Source: Ziziphus jujuba
Taxonomy: Eukaryota > Streptophyta > Magnoliopsida > Rosales > Rhamnaceae
DNA: 64,000 bases
Direction of reading: 5' to 3'
Assembly (NCBI RefSeq): GCF_031755915.1
Contig: NC_083386.1
Location: 21,623,001 to 21,687,000 of the forward strand
Shown: one piece after another, positions 13,511 to 24,847 of the stretch
Position numbering within the stretch: the stretch's first letter is position 1
Layout of the letters: the number at the start of each line of letters is the position of its first letter
Program-made: the position numbers and the translations under genes
The notes under the pieces: model-generated
The model's input: the letters and a program-made list of their open reading frames with translations, nothing else
Databases searched by the model: none
What the model was told of the DNA's origin: nothing

Positions 13511-15137
13511 TCATTTCATTGCATATCCCATTGTAGATAATTTGCTTAAGCAGGGTTGCTACTTTATCCACTGTTTTGACCCTAGGCAGGTTTCCTAAAC
13601 TATTGAGAGGTCCTTTGTTTTTTCCTTCTCTTGGCTATTGATTTCTTTTGATTTCAATGGAGGTTTACCTCAGATTGGATAAGAAGAAATGCAATAATTT
13701 AAGTATTTTCATTTTCTTTAATACAATGAGAAAAAAAGTAAAATAAAAGAAAGATCAAAGACAATAATTTTGCATTCTTGCGGAATCATGTTGAATTGGG
13801 ATATGAAAATTTTTTCTACCTCATCATACCAGAAATTTCTTGGATCGTTTCCATCGAAAAGCTTCTTAGATCATTGCCATCAAAGGCAATAATTTATAAT
13901 TCGAACCACAGATATAATTTATATTTTTTTATTTCAAAATAGAACAAAATACTTTTTTTTTTTCCTTCTTGTTTTTCAAGATAAGAGGTATCTGATAGTC
14001 TAGGCTTTCGACCAGTTATAGTGATCTTGAAAGGTTGTATCATTTTGATGAACCCAGCCTATTTAATTTTGATGATCCTAGCCTATTTGAGGGATTTCAC
14101 GTTTTATTTTGGTGGTCCAAGATCGCAGATCAATTCGAGTGACCCCTGAGAATGTATTCATTTGGATATTCTTAAGCCTAGCTCCGTTTGACGTCGATCG
14201 CATTGGATAATACCAAATTTATGGTTCAAATAACTTGATGTACTAATAAAATTGTTTTCAAAGCAAGGAGAGACAAAAAGGTGTACGAATTTTTAATGAA
14301 AATCTTCGTTTTCAAAAATTATTATCAGAAAACAAGCAAACTTACAGAAATATATTATATAGAACAATTTTGAAAACTGTTTTAAAAACAGTTGACCAAA
14401 TAATCCTAAACCTCTTGGGTAATCAAAGAATAAACCTATTGGGTCATTCCCATCTAGGACAACCTCTTGGTTAAGGTTGATGAAATTTATGACCATATCA
14501 TTTTAATAATTGGCTTTCCAAAATGCGAGTAACCAGATAGAGAAATGGCATTCACGAAAATCCTGCAGAGTGCAGACTAACACATTCTACCTTCCATAAA
14601 GCAGAACACAGAATGGAAAACATTGCGACATAACTGCAACCTTTTTTATCTATATATTTGTTCTTTGTTGGGTCTTCAAGCCCACCTTCCTTCAATATAT
14701 TCATATTTTCTTCATATTTACAGGAAAAGAATTTATCCATCTGTAACCAAACTCCAGCAAGAAACCAAAGTTCAGAAACACAAATGCGGCCATATGGGAA
14801 GACCATCCACTTTGCCTCTGAGACTACTAGGAGACCAGAAAAAACAAATTTCACAAGCTAACTTCTCCAAATCTAAAACCTATAGAGAATCAGCTCACAT
14901 GTCAGTCCAAAAGGAAATGAAATATTAGTCAGTTCAGTTTGGGGGAAGGGAATTTGTATGGCAAACTAAACATGTGCTCTTGAAACCAACCCTGCTCCTG
15001 GATCTAAGAGACGACTGAAACCAGAATATATGCCAAACTACCGGACAGTAGACAAAAGTTCTTCAGCATCTAGCCTTCTTCGTTTTAAATAGAAAGTGTA
15101 TCCATCTTCTTGCTTCGGTGGAAGATTTTTGCTTCCC
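13511..15137. other. Intergenic DNA and probable 3' UTR of the DREB2 gene
   Basis: From about 14530 to 15137 the sequence is less AT-rich and more complex than further left, which fits a 3' UTR of the minus-strand DREB2 gene ending at 15138. The open frames here (for example 14552-14854 minus) match no family I know. Left of 14500 I see nothing. Confidence 0.45.
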
Positions 15138-16346
15138 TCAAAACTCCAAATCAGGAAATGTCAAGTTGAGGTATCCCTGACCTTCTATTCCAGAGTTGTT
15201 ATCCTCCTGTCTCCCAGGCTTCAAGAAATCAAAGCTATAATCAACAGCAGAAGGTGCCTGATCCATATGATGCAAACTTCCAAGCAACTTGGCATCCGGG
15301 TTTTGCAACTGATATGATAAATGGGATGGCTTCTCAGAGGGGAGATTGTCACTATTGAGGAACCCTCCTTGGCCAGAATTATGACCCAAGTCTTGAACCA
15401 AACCCGAATCCTGAAGAGGATTTCTATCCATAATCCCTAAAAGTTCATCCACGTCAAACACCTCATCCATTGTGAAATTCTGCAAAAAGTCGTCTCCAAT
15501 TTCGCCCCCATCAATCCAATTATAATCCTCAACATCTAGATGCTCATCTTTAGCCTCAGATTTAATGTATTTTGTAGTTGCCTCATCTTTTGCTTCTGGC
15601 TCAACTACACTACTGGTTTTGGTATCTCCCATGACCGTACTAGGCCAAGGATTGCTTCTCGACTCACTTTCATTCTCACTCTTCACATGTGCAGCAGTGG
15701 TTTTGGTATCTCCCATATCTGTGCTAAGCCAAGGATTGATTCTTGATTCACCTTCATTCTCACTTTTCACATGTGCAGCAATAGGCCTAACCTTTGAATC
15801 CTCATCCGCACATACCTCAGAATGATTTGATGTTGTTGTGGAGTCGGAGCCTGCAGGTGTGGCCACCGAGGAGGAGCCAGATGGCGTCGTAACGGAACAG
15901 GAATCCCTAAACAAGGAGTAATCCGATATATTGGGGAGATTAAGGCGGGCACATGGACCATACATAGCCCTTGCTGCTTCATCATAAGCAAGAGCAGCTT
16001 CCATGGCGGAAGGGAAAGTACCTAGCCAAAGCCTATTTCCCCTGTTTGGCTCTCGAATTTCTGCAACCCACTTTCCCCATGTCCTCTGTCTAACACCTCT
16101 GTAGCTACATCGTGAGTTATCAGGCCCTCCCTTGCCTTTCATACACCCCTTCTTCGACCCCTTAGCGGGTACTTTACGAAGGGGTTTCCCCTCATCACTG
16201 CCAGAATCAAGCCTATTGTTATACTCCTTCCATCGGGCCAGAGTCTCCGCCACTGAGTTCCCATCCCGTCTACTCCGCGTCTTCCTCTTCCTGGTAGAAT
16301 CGAAAGGTAGATGTAGTGTATTGATACCTTGATCAAGAGCACCCAT
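15138..16346 (-). CDS. DREB2A: DREB2A-type AP2/ERF transcription factor (subgroup A-2)
   Basis: 402-aa nuclear transcription factor of the DREB2 group, which binds dehydration-responsive elements (A/GCCGAC) and activates drought, salt and heat genes. The ATG at 16346 opens an uninterrupted frame. Residues 19-27 (RKRKTRSRR) are the usual nuclear localisation signal. The block [18 protein letters not shown] (58-74) precedes a full AP2 domain at about 82-139 ([19 protein letters not shown], then WLGTF, AYDEAA). Residues about 160-195 ([13 protein letters not shown], then HVKSEN) correspond to the serine/threonine-rich negative regulatory region of DREB2A. A 28-aa unit (190-217, 218-245) is duplicated next to it. 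[14 protein letters not shown] (about 294-307) resembles the RCD1-interacting motif of DREB2A, and an acidic tail ends in [12 protein letters not shown]2A versus DREB2C orthology is not resolved. Confidence 0.93.
   Translation of the reverse strand: MGALDQGINTLHLPFDSTRKRKTRSRRDGNSVAETLARWKEYNNRLDSGSDEGKPLRKVPAKGSKKGCMKGKGGPDNSRCSYRGVRQRTWGKWVAEIREPNRGNRLWLGTFPSAMEAALAYDEAARAMYGPCARLNLPNISDYSLFRDSCSVTTPSGSSSVATPAGSDSTTTSNHSEVCADEDSKVRPIAAHVKSENEGESRINPWLSTDMGDTKTTAAHVKSENESESRSNPWPSTVMGDTKTSSVVEPEAKDEATTKYIKSEAKDEHLDVEDYNWIDGGEIGDDFLQNFTMDEVFDVDELLGIMDRNPLQDSGLVQDLGHNSGQGGFLNSDNLPSEKPSHLSYQLQNPDAKLLGSLHHMDQAPSAVDYSFDFLKPGRQEDNNSGIEGQGYLNLTFPDLEF
15612..15779 (-). repeat. 84-bp in-frame tandem duplication inside DREB2
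   Basis: Two adjacent 84-bp units encode residues 190-217 and 218-245 of the DREB2 protein. Each reads A-A-H-V-K-S-E-N, then NPW, ST and MGDTKT, with a few substitutions. A weaker third similarity (YIKSEAKDE) follows at about 260-268. The copies remain in frame, so the protein is intact. Confidence 0.9.
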
Positions 16347-17330
16347 TCCTTTTGCAATTTCTTACACCAAATTTCAATAATGTCGAACAGCCACCTCCTT
16401 CCAATCAACAATGGCAGACCAAAAAGCTACTGTACTGCTAGTCTTTTAGAGCTCAACAATTTTATCCAGAAACGGCTTCAATACCTGCATTATAGTATTG
16501 AAGCAAATTGGTCATTACAAACTTTAAAATCCTATAATTAAATGAGGAAGAATGAAACTTCGAAATCTTATAAAATTTCGATCCCTAAATGTAAAGAATA
16601 CTAAAATAAGTAAACCACATAAATAGTCTCAAAGATTACTTGGTACCCAAGAACTTCCTATATATAATTAAATACGCTGAAATGTCAAGCACGAATGAAA
16701 TTTACTTGGCTCTCAAGTAATCAAAACCCATATTTAATACCCGAAAATGTGATAAAAAAGCAGAAAAAGTAGAGCACGCAACTAGAAAACAGATCTGAAA
16801 CGAAAATAATAATTGTTTATAAAACCCCCAATTCAGAAAAACCCTAAGAAACCCCGAAATCCTTATAGGGGTAGGAAACAAAAATAAATAAACAAATAAA
16901 ACCAAATATCCAAATCCCACCAAGATAACAGATTTCTAATCACTAAGAATTCCCTTCTGGATGGCCAAAAAGTAAAAAGAAAATTCAACAATCAAACGAG
17001 AAAGGAGAAAAAGGAAAAAAAAATGAATAAATGAATTGATTGAAGAGAAAGGAAAGAATAAATTCAACTAACCTGTGAACAATCTGCGAGGAAAAGCAAA
17101 ATAATTTACTCGTTGCCGATCAAGAGTGATAAAGATTCAAGAACAGCTAGGGATTTTGTTTCAGGTTGTGCTCTGCTTCTTTCTAGTTCTTTCTCGGTTC
17201 GATTTTTCTCTCTTCGCTGTGTGCTTTCTCTGATATTTTTCCACTGAGGAAAAACGGTTTTAGTGAGTGTGTTTGGCTTCTTTGTTGGAGAAATAGAAAA
17301 GTGAATTCGATCAAGCTGTGAGCGAATCCA
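16347..17330 (-). promoter_or_regulatory. 5' leader of DREB2 with an intron
   Basis: Reading the minus strand, a likely donor (CACAG/GTTAGT, near 17071) and a likely acceptor (ATGCAG/GT, near 16492) bracket about 580 bp of AT-rich intron. That leaves a short untranslated exon from about 17330 to 17072 and a second leader piece down to the ATG at 16346. Exact splice sites need transcript evidence. Confidence 0.55.
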
Positions 17331-17359
17331 GAAATCTTAAGAATGTTAGACGTGAAAGA

Positions 17360-17367
17360 TATTTATA
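17360..17367 (-). promoter_or_regulatory. TATA box of DREB2
   Basis: TATAAATA on the minus strand. It is about 30 bp upstream of the inferred transcription start (near 17330) and about 130 bp downstream of the heat-shock element cluster. Confidence 0.6.
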
Positions 17368-17429
17368 GCCTTCTCTAGATATTTCCGATATTTTATTTTA
17401 AATTAAAAAAGAGCTTGATGATATCGATG

Positions 17430-17505
17430 ACGTGGCACTTTTTAGTCGTATCGTGGCTCTTCGGATGTCGAACCTTCTGGCACGTGTCGCCCGAAGCTTC
17501 CCGAA
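17430..17505 (-). promoter_or_regulatory. Heat-shock element and ABRE cluster in the DREB2 promoter
   Basis: ACGTGGC (17430-17436) and CACGTGTC (17481-17488) are ABRE/G-box cores. A GAAccTTC pair lies at 17470-17477. A perfect three-unit heat-shock element, GAAgcTTCccGAA, lies at 17493-17505. The combination about 65-145 bp upstream of the TATA box fits a gene under both heat-shock-factor and ABA/osmotic control, as known for DREB2A/DREB2C. Binding is inferred from motifs only. Confidence 0.6.
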
Positions 17506-17933
17506 CCACTTGAGGCACCAGTCGCTTTCTTCGTCACGAAGTATTTTGCCCCTCCAGCCTCCACCTAATGTTTTTTATTTTTTCAATAACTTTAATAATC
17601 AGTTTTTATTTTTCTTTAAATTTCAACCTCTAAAATTATTTTTTAAAAGAAAAACTTTTTTCTTTATTTTAACGCGTATTTCTATTTAAAGACGGCCTTA
17701 TCATCCACGTCACTATATATTTACGCCACTTGCTTGTTTTATTGGAATAAAATATATATTTATAAATGCCTTTAAATAAAAACATTTTGTCAATGTTTTT
17801 TAGCTGAAATTATTTATCTCGAAATAGGATAAAAAAGGTTTTGTTTATCTCTATAAAAGTGTCTCCTCCTGGTCAGACAGACAATAGTAGCAGTCGATCA
17901 AAGCATTCTCAGCCACTCAGCTCTGCATGTGAG

Positions 17934-17965
17934 CCACGTGTAAGAATGTTTATGAACCACGTGTC
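17934..17965. promoter_or_regulatory. Paired CCACGTGT (ABRE/G-box) motifs
   Basis: Two copies of CCACGTGT, at 17934-17941 and 17957-17964, lie 23 bp apart and about 600 bp upstream of the inferred DREB2 start. They match the ABRE/G-box consensus bound by bZIP and bHLH factors. Confidence 0.45.
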
Positions 17966-18995
17966 AACTCCGGAGGGAAGGAAGCGCGGCTGAAGTGTGT
18001 GATCGACGTGCATCGTTGAGATGATGTCATCAGTGACATTTCATCTTTGAGAGGAGTAACGACATGAAATTTATATTTACTAGTATCAGTATGATTTGTG
18101 ATATGCATAATATGAATAAATAGATGATTTTAAAAATTAATTATATTTAAATTAAATTAAATTAAATTAATTATATAAATTTTATTATAATAAAAATTAA
18201 AAATAAAAATAAAAATATTATTCAATAGTTATATGTATTGATTGGGAATTAAAAATTATTTACTTTATTATTTATGATCATTTATTTTATAATCTATTTA
18301 TAGGTAAATACTTTTAAAATTGATAATGATACAAATATTATTCTGGATGATGAATGTAAATTTTTTTTAATTCCTAAAATTAAGCCATCATTTCAAATTA
18401 AATTTATTTTTCTTCATTATTTGAATTAATTTGAAATTTGATCATGTATAATTACTATCCCTCTTTTAAGATAATTAAATAAAGATATCAATTTCATTAT
18501 TGAAATCTATATATTATAATATTGAACCATTATAATTAATTTCAAATAATTAGTTACATTATAATATTAAAATCTATATATTATGATATTGTAATTAATT
18601 AATTTACCTATATTAAAACCTCATAATATAATAACTATTTTTTAATATTTATTTATGTTGGAGGTAGAGGCAATGCCCTTCCAATACTGTAACATGTATA
18701 TATATATATATATAAATATGGTAGTTTAGCGGAATGAAATTACTCAACTTTTATATTCTGTGAATTTAAAAATTAAGATTGTAATTTCGATAAATCCTGT
18801 TATTACTACAGATGGTCCCATACCACAATATTACATGACACAAAATTACGATTTAATGCTTCTAATACTACCAAAATGTATCTTTTTTCAAAGCAATATA
18901 TATATATATATATATATATATTACAGCTTATAAAGTTTTCGACCGGTGAATATTGTCTTTAATGATTTTTTTATTTTTTTGAAGCAAGTAGAGTG
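17966..18995. other. Intergenic, AT-rich, no gene seen
   Basis: Very AT-rich sequence with short TA tracts (near 18695-18715 and 18896-18922). No open frame or family recognised. Confidence 0.5.
18896..18922. repeat. (TA)n microsatellite
   Basis: 27 bp of alternating T and A. Confidence 0.85.
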
Positions 18996-19182
18996 GCAAC
19001 CTTATCCGTTAAGAATATGCGGAGTGAGAGAGCATGCTTAAAGGTAATCTAGCATAGAAAATATAACCTGAAATATTAAATGAGGGTGGTAATTTTTTTT
19101 CTCTCACAATCTTTTAATATATAGGTAAAATCTGATTTATAAACATGCAACACTGTAGATGGTTTTATGACAATAGTTTAAA
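18996..19182. repeat. Dispersed direct repeat, copy A
   Basis: About 190 bp beginning 'gcaaccttatc' and running through 'agtgagag', 'ctctcacaat' and 'tgtagatgg' to 'agtttaaa'. A second copy lies at 19827-20032 in the same orientation. The family is unknown; the pair may be copies of a short non-autonomous element. Confidence 0.7.
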
Positions 19183-19826
19183 CGATATCGACCATATTAA
19201 CAAAAGTTATGCATATATATATTTATTTATTCGCCCATAATATCATTACAATTAATGAGGAGTTTTACCCAAATTATTCACATTTGAAATTAGAAATGTA
19301 CTCTTAGTTATTTTTATTAATAGACCAAATCTATGGGTACATCTAAAGTTATATTTATATTCATAAACAATAGTGCAACGTGTATTAAAAAAATAAAAAA
19401 TAAAAGAGCAATAGCGCCATGTTTGTCAAAAAAAATATTTCTTTATTTTAAGCACTAAAGAATTTTGATGCCGTTTGATATATGAATTTAGTTGATTGAA
19501 CTGAACTGATTTCAAATAAACCTAATCAAATTGAACCAGTTTCAATATTGTAACATTTTTTATTGAACCAGATTTAAATAGTCTAGTTCAGTTTCATTGC
19601 TACTGCATTGGTAGTATATATATCCCAATCTTTTTGTCATAAGGAGCCAAGCAATAGTCGTGGAAGGAAAAGATATATGAAAATTTTTGGTATGTGAAGT
19701 ACTGTGTTTGGTTTTTTCAAAAAAAAAAAAAAAAAGAAAAAAAAAAGTATTGTGTTTGGTATTTGCTTTTTTATTAGTATCTATTATAGGTAGCACTTTT
19801 CTTTCATTTTACCTTGCTTAAAAACA

Positions 19827-20032
19827 GCAACCTTATCATTTAAGGTCATGCGCAGTGAGAGATCATATTTGATAGTAATCCAGCATATAGAATTAAAATA
19901 TAACTTGAAACATTATAATATGAATGGTAATTTTTTTTTTATTTTTTATTTTTGTCTCTCACAATATTTTAATGCTAAAATCCAATTTACAAATATACAA
20001 TATTGTAGATGGATTTTGACAAATGATTTAAA
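19827..20032. repeat. Dispersed direct repeat, copy B
   Basis: Second copy of the element at 18996-19182, with the same order of blocks ('gcaaccttatc', 'cagtgagagatcat', 'gtctctcacaat', 'attgtagatgg') and more T-rich insertions. The spacing between the copies is about 830 bp. Confidence 0.7.
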
Positions 20033-21099
20033 AACTTTTTATAAAAAAAAAGTAGTAAAATATTTGGTACAATCAATAAAAAACACTTTTGAAATTATTT
20101 TGGATATTTTGCTATTTTAATTATGCACTATTCTTATGAAATAGTTATATTATTAAATTCAAAAAATTATCACATATTATTAAAAAAATTAAATAGATGA
20201 AACAAATATTCTATTTCTATATTTATTTTAAAAATTAAACATGGTCTTAATACTTGACATATGTTGAACTGTTAAACTTCGGAGTTAGGTATATATGGGG
20301 AAGCCCATTAAGACGCCTTGACACTTTTATCCTTTTTTATTTATTTATTAACTTTTGTGGCTTTTAGGCTAACACGCCCTTATCCATCCTATACCTTGAA
20401 AGTGACGATTTGACTATTGTGTAGTTTGACTAAGATAAGGTTCAACCTGTGGGTACTTTTTGAGTCCGTAACCCACGTGTACATGGATCTCTTATTAATT
20501 AGTTCCACCTACTTGAGTGGAATTTTTTTTTTTATTTATTTTTTTAACGTCCATCGTTGTAATTCCAGCCAATTTTTTTTTCTTTTTTTTTAGTAAATCC
20601 ACCCAATGGTTGAATATTCTAGACTTCATCTATTAACGCATACTATTATATGTCTGTGTGTTATGTATCTGTGTTCGTGCCTATATAAATTTGTTACTTG
20701 TTTAATATTCTGTCATTATTTAGCATTTAAATTTTTTAAATTTACTGATGGTGGTAGTATTATCTCTAATGATTGTCAAACGTGGAAAACAACAGTAAAT
20801 CATTAAATTTTTTAAAATTTTGATTGGATTTAATTTATTAAATTATTTATGAATTCTAAATTTGATTTTTTATATGGTCAAATTTTTAAATTTGATTGGT
20901 ATACTATTACATAGAGTTCATCAATATAAGTTTATAAATTGGTAATACATTTAATTTTGAATTATGGTTGAAAAATTATGATTTTAAAAAATTTTAAACA
21001 TCAATATTTTATCAATATCCAAACTAATTATGGATTTTTATATGCTAGTTATCAAAAATCCTATATATATATATATATATATATATGTTGGAAAGTATA
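20033..21099. other. Intergenic, no gene seen
   Basis: AT-rich sequence with T-homopolymers. No coding or RNA feature recognised. A (TA)n tract at 21062-21086 closes the stretch. Confidence 0.45.
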
Positions 21100-22364
21100 C
21101 CAAACAGTAAATAAATTGAAAAATATCTATTTTATTATAAGAACCTAAAAACCCTTCACAGAACCCGAACTCAAACTGGATCAATCTAAACTTATAAACA
21201 CAACTATTGGGTCAATCGGATATCAAAAATTTCAACCACCGTAAAAAAACATGTGCTAACCAACGATTTTACCCACTTTTGGATGACCTTGGCCGTAAAA
21301 TTTCATGGCAATCCCACCGACGACATGCTTAAATTGGGCCAGAGAAGCCATGACGATGTTAGTTGTGGGTTTTCCCGCGGGTTGGCCACTTTCTGACAAT
21401 TTTAATTCGACCCATGCCTCCTTTCCTCCTATTTTTAATCCTCCGAACTTATTTCCAAACTTTGTTCATCAAGACTCCTCATGATTTAAGAGATTTATCA
21501 ACATTAAGTTTATCCCTAGTTTCCGACAATTTTCTATATCACTAGTGAGACTATTGAGGCAAGGTAAGTATACTAATGTACTCTCCTTTTCATGGGTTTT
21601 TTTATTGATATATTTTTTATTAATTTTGGACTCTTTTTTTATTATATTTCCATTTTGGATCAAACAGTTAAATATCGGATAAAATTGGATTATGTTTAGA
21701 CAATTTAGAACCAAATTGCAGTTAGAAATGTATTCTTAGATGTTTGTAAGATCCATTAGAAAGTTTAATTTCATAAATTAGCTTTTGAGTAAAAACTTTA
21801 ATTTTGGATATTACATCCTAAAAGTTTGCAATATAACTGGATAACTCGATATCTAATTTATGTAATTTTATGGTTGTAAATGTTTTTTTTTTAAGACATA
21901 TGCTATGCACCAACGTCTTTGGTTTGATTTTTAAAATTTTAAAAATATTTTATTATATTATAGTCACCTATACTAAGCTTGAAAGCAACCCTGTGGAAGG
22001 TAAAAGTGATCAACGTTGCTGTATTTGTAAATGATTTATATTTTTAAATGATCTTTAACATATTAATACAATGCATATATGATTTGAATATTTTATTTAT
22101 GTTTTGATCTAAATGCTTATCATATGTATATAAGAATATATGTTTTTACATATATGTGTTGTTTTTTTATGTGACTTTTGACAATATTATAAATTATTTT
22201 AAATTTTAATGAATTATAAATTTTAATATTTAAATATCTTGGTATTTAAATTAATATTTTAATTCTCTTGGAAAATTATTGATTTTGAAAAAATTGATTG
22301 AAAATTATATATTTTTAACCAGTTTAAGTGATTTATATTTCATAAAGCTTAAAAATAATTTATG

Positions 22365-22391
22365 ATATATATATATATATATATATATATT
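22365..22391. repeat. (TA)n microsatellite
   Basis: 27 bp of alternating A and T. Confidence 0.85.
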
Positions 22392-22862
22392 TCATTATTG
22401 GTATTTGTATTTTGGCATAAAATGCTGATTTGGAATATTTGAAATATTTAAATAAATTGTTAGATTTGAATATTAAATTCTAGTTTATTGTATTGTATTT
22501 GTTTGAAAATATAGAAAACATAATCGTAAGAAGATTGTTTATGAATATTGTATTGTTATTTTTAAATGATGTATCATATCTTACTAATAATTTTATTCTA
22601 TGTTATTAGTTGTGGCTATTTAGTTATCTTATATATAGTCGAAATATGAGAAAATAATGATTGGATTTTGTGTTATTCTCTTAAAGTGATGATTAAGTTG
22701 TGCCATTCCCTCGTGGCCATAGAATGACAGGTTGGCTACGATATATTTAGGACATTAAAGGGTTATAATGATATTTATTTGTATCTTCTTATTGTCTGGT
22801 AGTGCATGCAGTGCCTGACAACGTTAGGTATATCGTATGATAAACTATATGTTTTCTTTTTT

Positions 22863-22864
<2 letters not shown>

Positions 22865-22894
<30 letters not shown>
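22865..22894. repeat. (TA)n microsatellite
   Basis: 30 bp of alternating A and T. Confidence 0.85.
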
Positions 22895-22902
<8 letters not shown>

Positions 22903-23758
22903 TATATTGGTGGTTTTTCTATGTTTTTTATAATTGTTTTTATATATAATTATATTGTTTATTGCACTATATTAAATTTATGTTTCCGTTATTCAATAAT
23001 ATTTTAGATTCTTTGATTATAAAATGCTTGTTTATGATATTAATTTGAGGTATGAGTAGATTTTATGAAATGGTTTTCAAAAAGAAAACTTTTCAAAAGA
23101 ATAAAATATGAGGTTTTGAGATAAATGTTTATGGAAATAAAATTATTATTCTATTGTTGTACTATATCACTTACTGAGATATTTTTATCAAATATTTTAT
23201 TATTTTTAAATCTATTCCTCTAGGATCAGATAGTTAACTAACAGATGGTTTATCTCATACATCACTTGTCATTTCGTATTTTACACAACAATAGTAGTAT
23301 TTATCTTCCTTTTGTTTTCTCTCATTTTCATCTAAATCTATTCATATAGCTTTTATAATATATATTTATATTTACTTTTAAAATGCTTTGATATAAAGTA
23401 TAGATACATCTAATAAATGTGTGTAGTATGATTGGTTAGAGTTTTTTATTGTACTTGATAACTTTCATACTGTTGTGACTTTATTAACATATATCAATGT
23501 ATTATTTTATATTGTATGTATTAATTATCAATGATTTAAATGATGTTTCATTGGGTATTTCTTAAAGATTATTTAGTGGATTTTTCCTAGATGAGATCGT
23601 CGAGAGTTCCTAGGAAGGTTCATCCTGTCACTGTAATCTCATGTTCTTATATGGTTTGAATCTCATGGGTTTTTGGTCCCATTTGAGAATTGTTAAAATT
23701 TTGAGAGAATGGATATCCAAGAAATTTGTTAGTTTTCCATGAATAAGTTAATTTTTGA

Positions 23759-23762
<4 letters not shown>

Positions 23763-23795
<33 letters not shown>
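23763..23795. repeat. (TA)n microsatellite
   Basis: 33 bp of alternating A and T. Confidence 0.85.
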
Positions 23796-23797
<2 letters not shown>

Positions 23798-24625
23798 CAT
23801 TGTATCAATTCTTAATCTAAAAGAAAAGGAAAGGTGTATTGAACGGACAACTTCATAAGCATTGACATAAATGATATACTAATTGAACCAATTTTACTAC
23901 ATTATTTATTTATTTATTTTTTTTTGTGTTTAGTTAGCAATGAAAGTTTTGAAACTTGTAAATAATTAAATTAATTTGTGCTTTAAAATTTAGAATAAAT
24001 TTATTTTTAATAAAATATCATATAAAACAAGTTTTCAGGAAGTATCAAGAGTTAGTGCCCATGTAAATAGAATAATTCCTTTTTTCTAACTCATTGCCCA
24101 TGTAAATAGTATAATTCCCTTTTCTACTCTTTCATTATTATTTGTTTTGATAAATTTGGTAGGAGAATTTTAGCAGCACATTTCAAAGCATAAACCATCT
24201 GGACTGTTCCATGGGAATATACTATTTCATAATCTGATAATACTGTTTCACAATTTAGATTATAATTATGATATTCCCGCACCAATGATTACAAATATTA
24301 TTATTTTAATTTTCTTATTTTATTTTTCTTTAAGTAGCATTAATCTTTGTAACATATGTATAGCATATGAATATGACCTCGAAACGCCGCACATTGCCAT
24401 TTGCAATTTGCGCCAATCAAAATTGCACTTTTTTTCGCAACTCATGCTTATCCATTGATTTCAATCCCATATGGTTTTCCATTCGCTCCCATATCCTTTA
24501 ATTAATTCCTTCATAAAACCTCTCTATCATTTTACATTTTCCAAGCTCTATTTATATTCTTTTTTCTCGTGTAAATATAAATTTTTCCACAACTATCGTC
24601 AAGCAGAGGGATTGAAATTAAAATT

Positions 24626-24656
<31 letters not shown>

Positions 24657-24847
24657 AGAAGATTACGGACCCCTTGATCTGTGGACAAAAAACAAATGGT
24701 GGTGTGGCATTCATTTAAAGTGGGAGGACTAATAAGAACCATTAATCTAACAAAAAAGAAAAAAGGCAAAAAGTGATGGTTCGATGTGGGATAAACGAAC
24801 AATTCATTCTCTCTATCTGGTAAAGAAATTGCAGAAGGTGGCAAATT
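23796..24847. other. Upstream region of the CHX antiporter gene
   Basis: AT-rich flank. It holds a roughly 43-bp tandem duplication at about 24053-24135 ('gcccatgtaaatag...ataattcc' twice) and a purine-rich run (A/G) at 24628-24662 about 190 bp before the CHX start. A TATTTATA block near 24549 could serve as a TATA element but is unproven. Confidence 0.4.

Larger units (their letters stand above)
21100..23720 (+). mobile_element. Decayed LTR-like sequence (possibly gypsy/Tekay-type)
   Basis: A stretch without coding sense. Its blocks, such as 'tggccgtaaaatttcatgg' (about 21291-21309), 'cgtggccatagaatgacagg' (about 22713-22732) and a final segment before 23700, resemble the long non-coding LTRs of plant Ty3/gypsy chromoviruses. 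The ends are not clear and several (TA)n tracts interrupt it (22365-22391, 22865-22894, 23763-23795). The assignment rests on general resemblance only. Confidence 0.35.

Noticed and set aside
14552..14854. 100-codon minus-strand frame downstream of DREB2
   Set aside because: No recognisable domain; it lies in what looks like the DREB2 3' UTR.
16139..16411. Overlapping upstream frame at the DREB2 start
   Set aside because: Its first codon is TTG, not ATG, so it is not a credible uORF.
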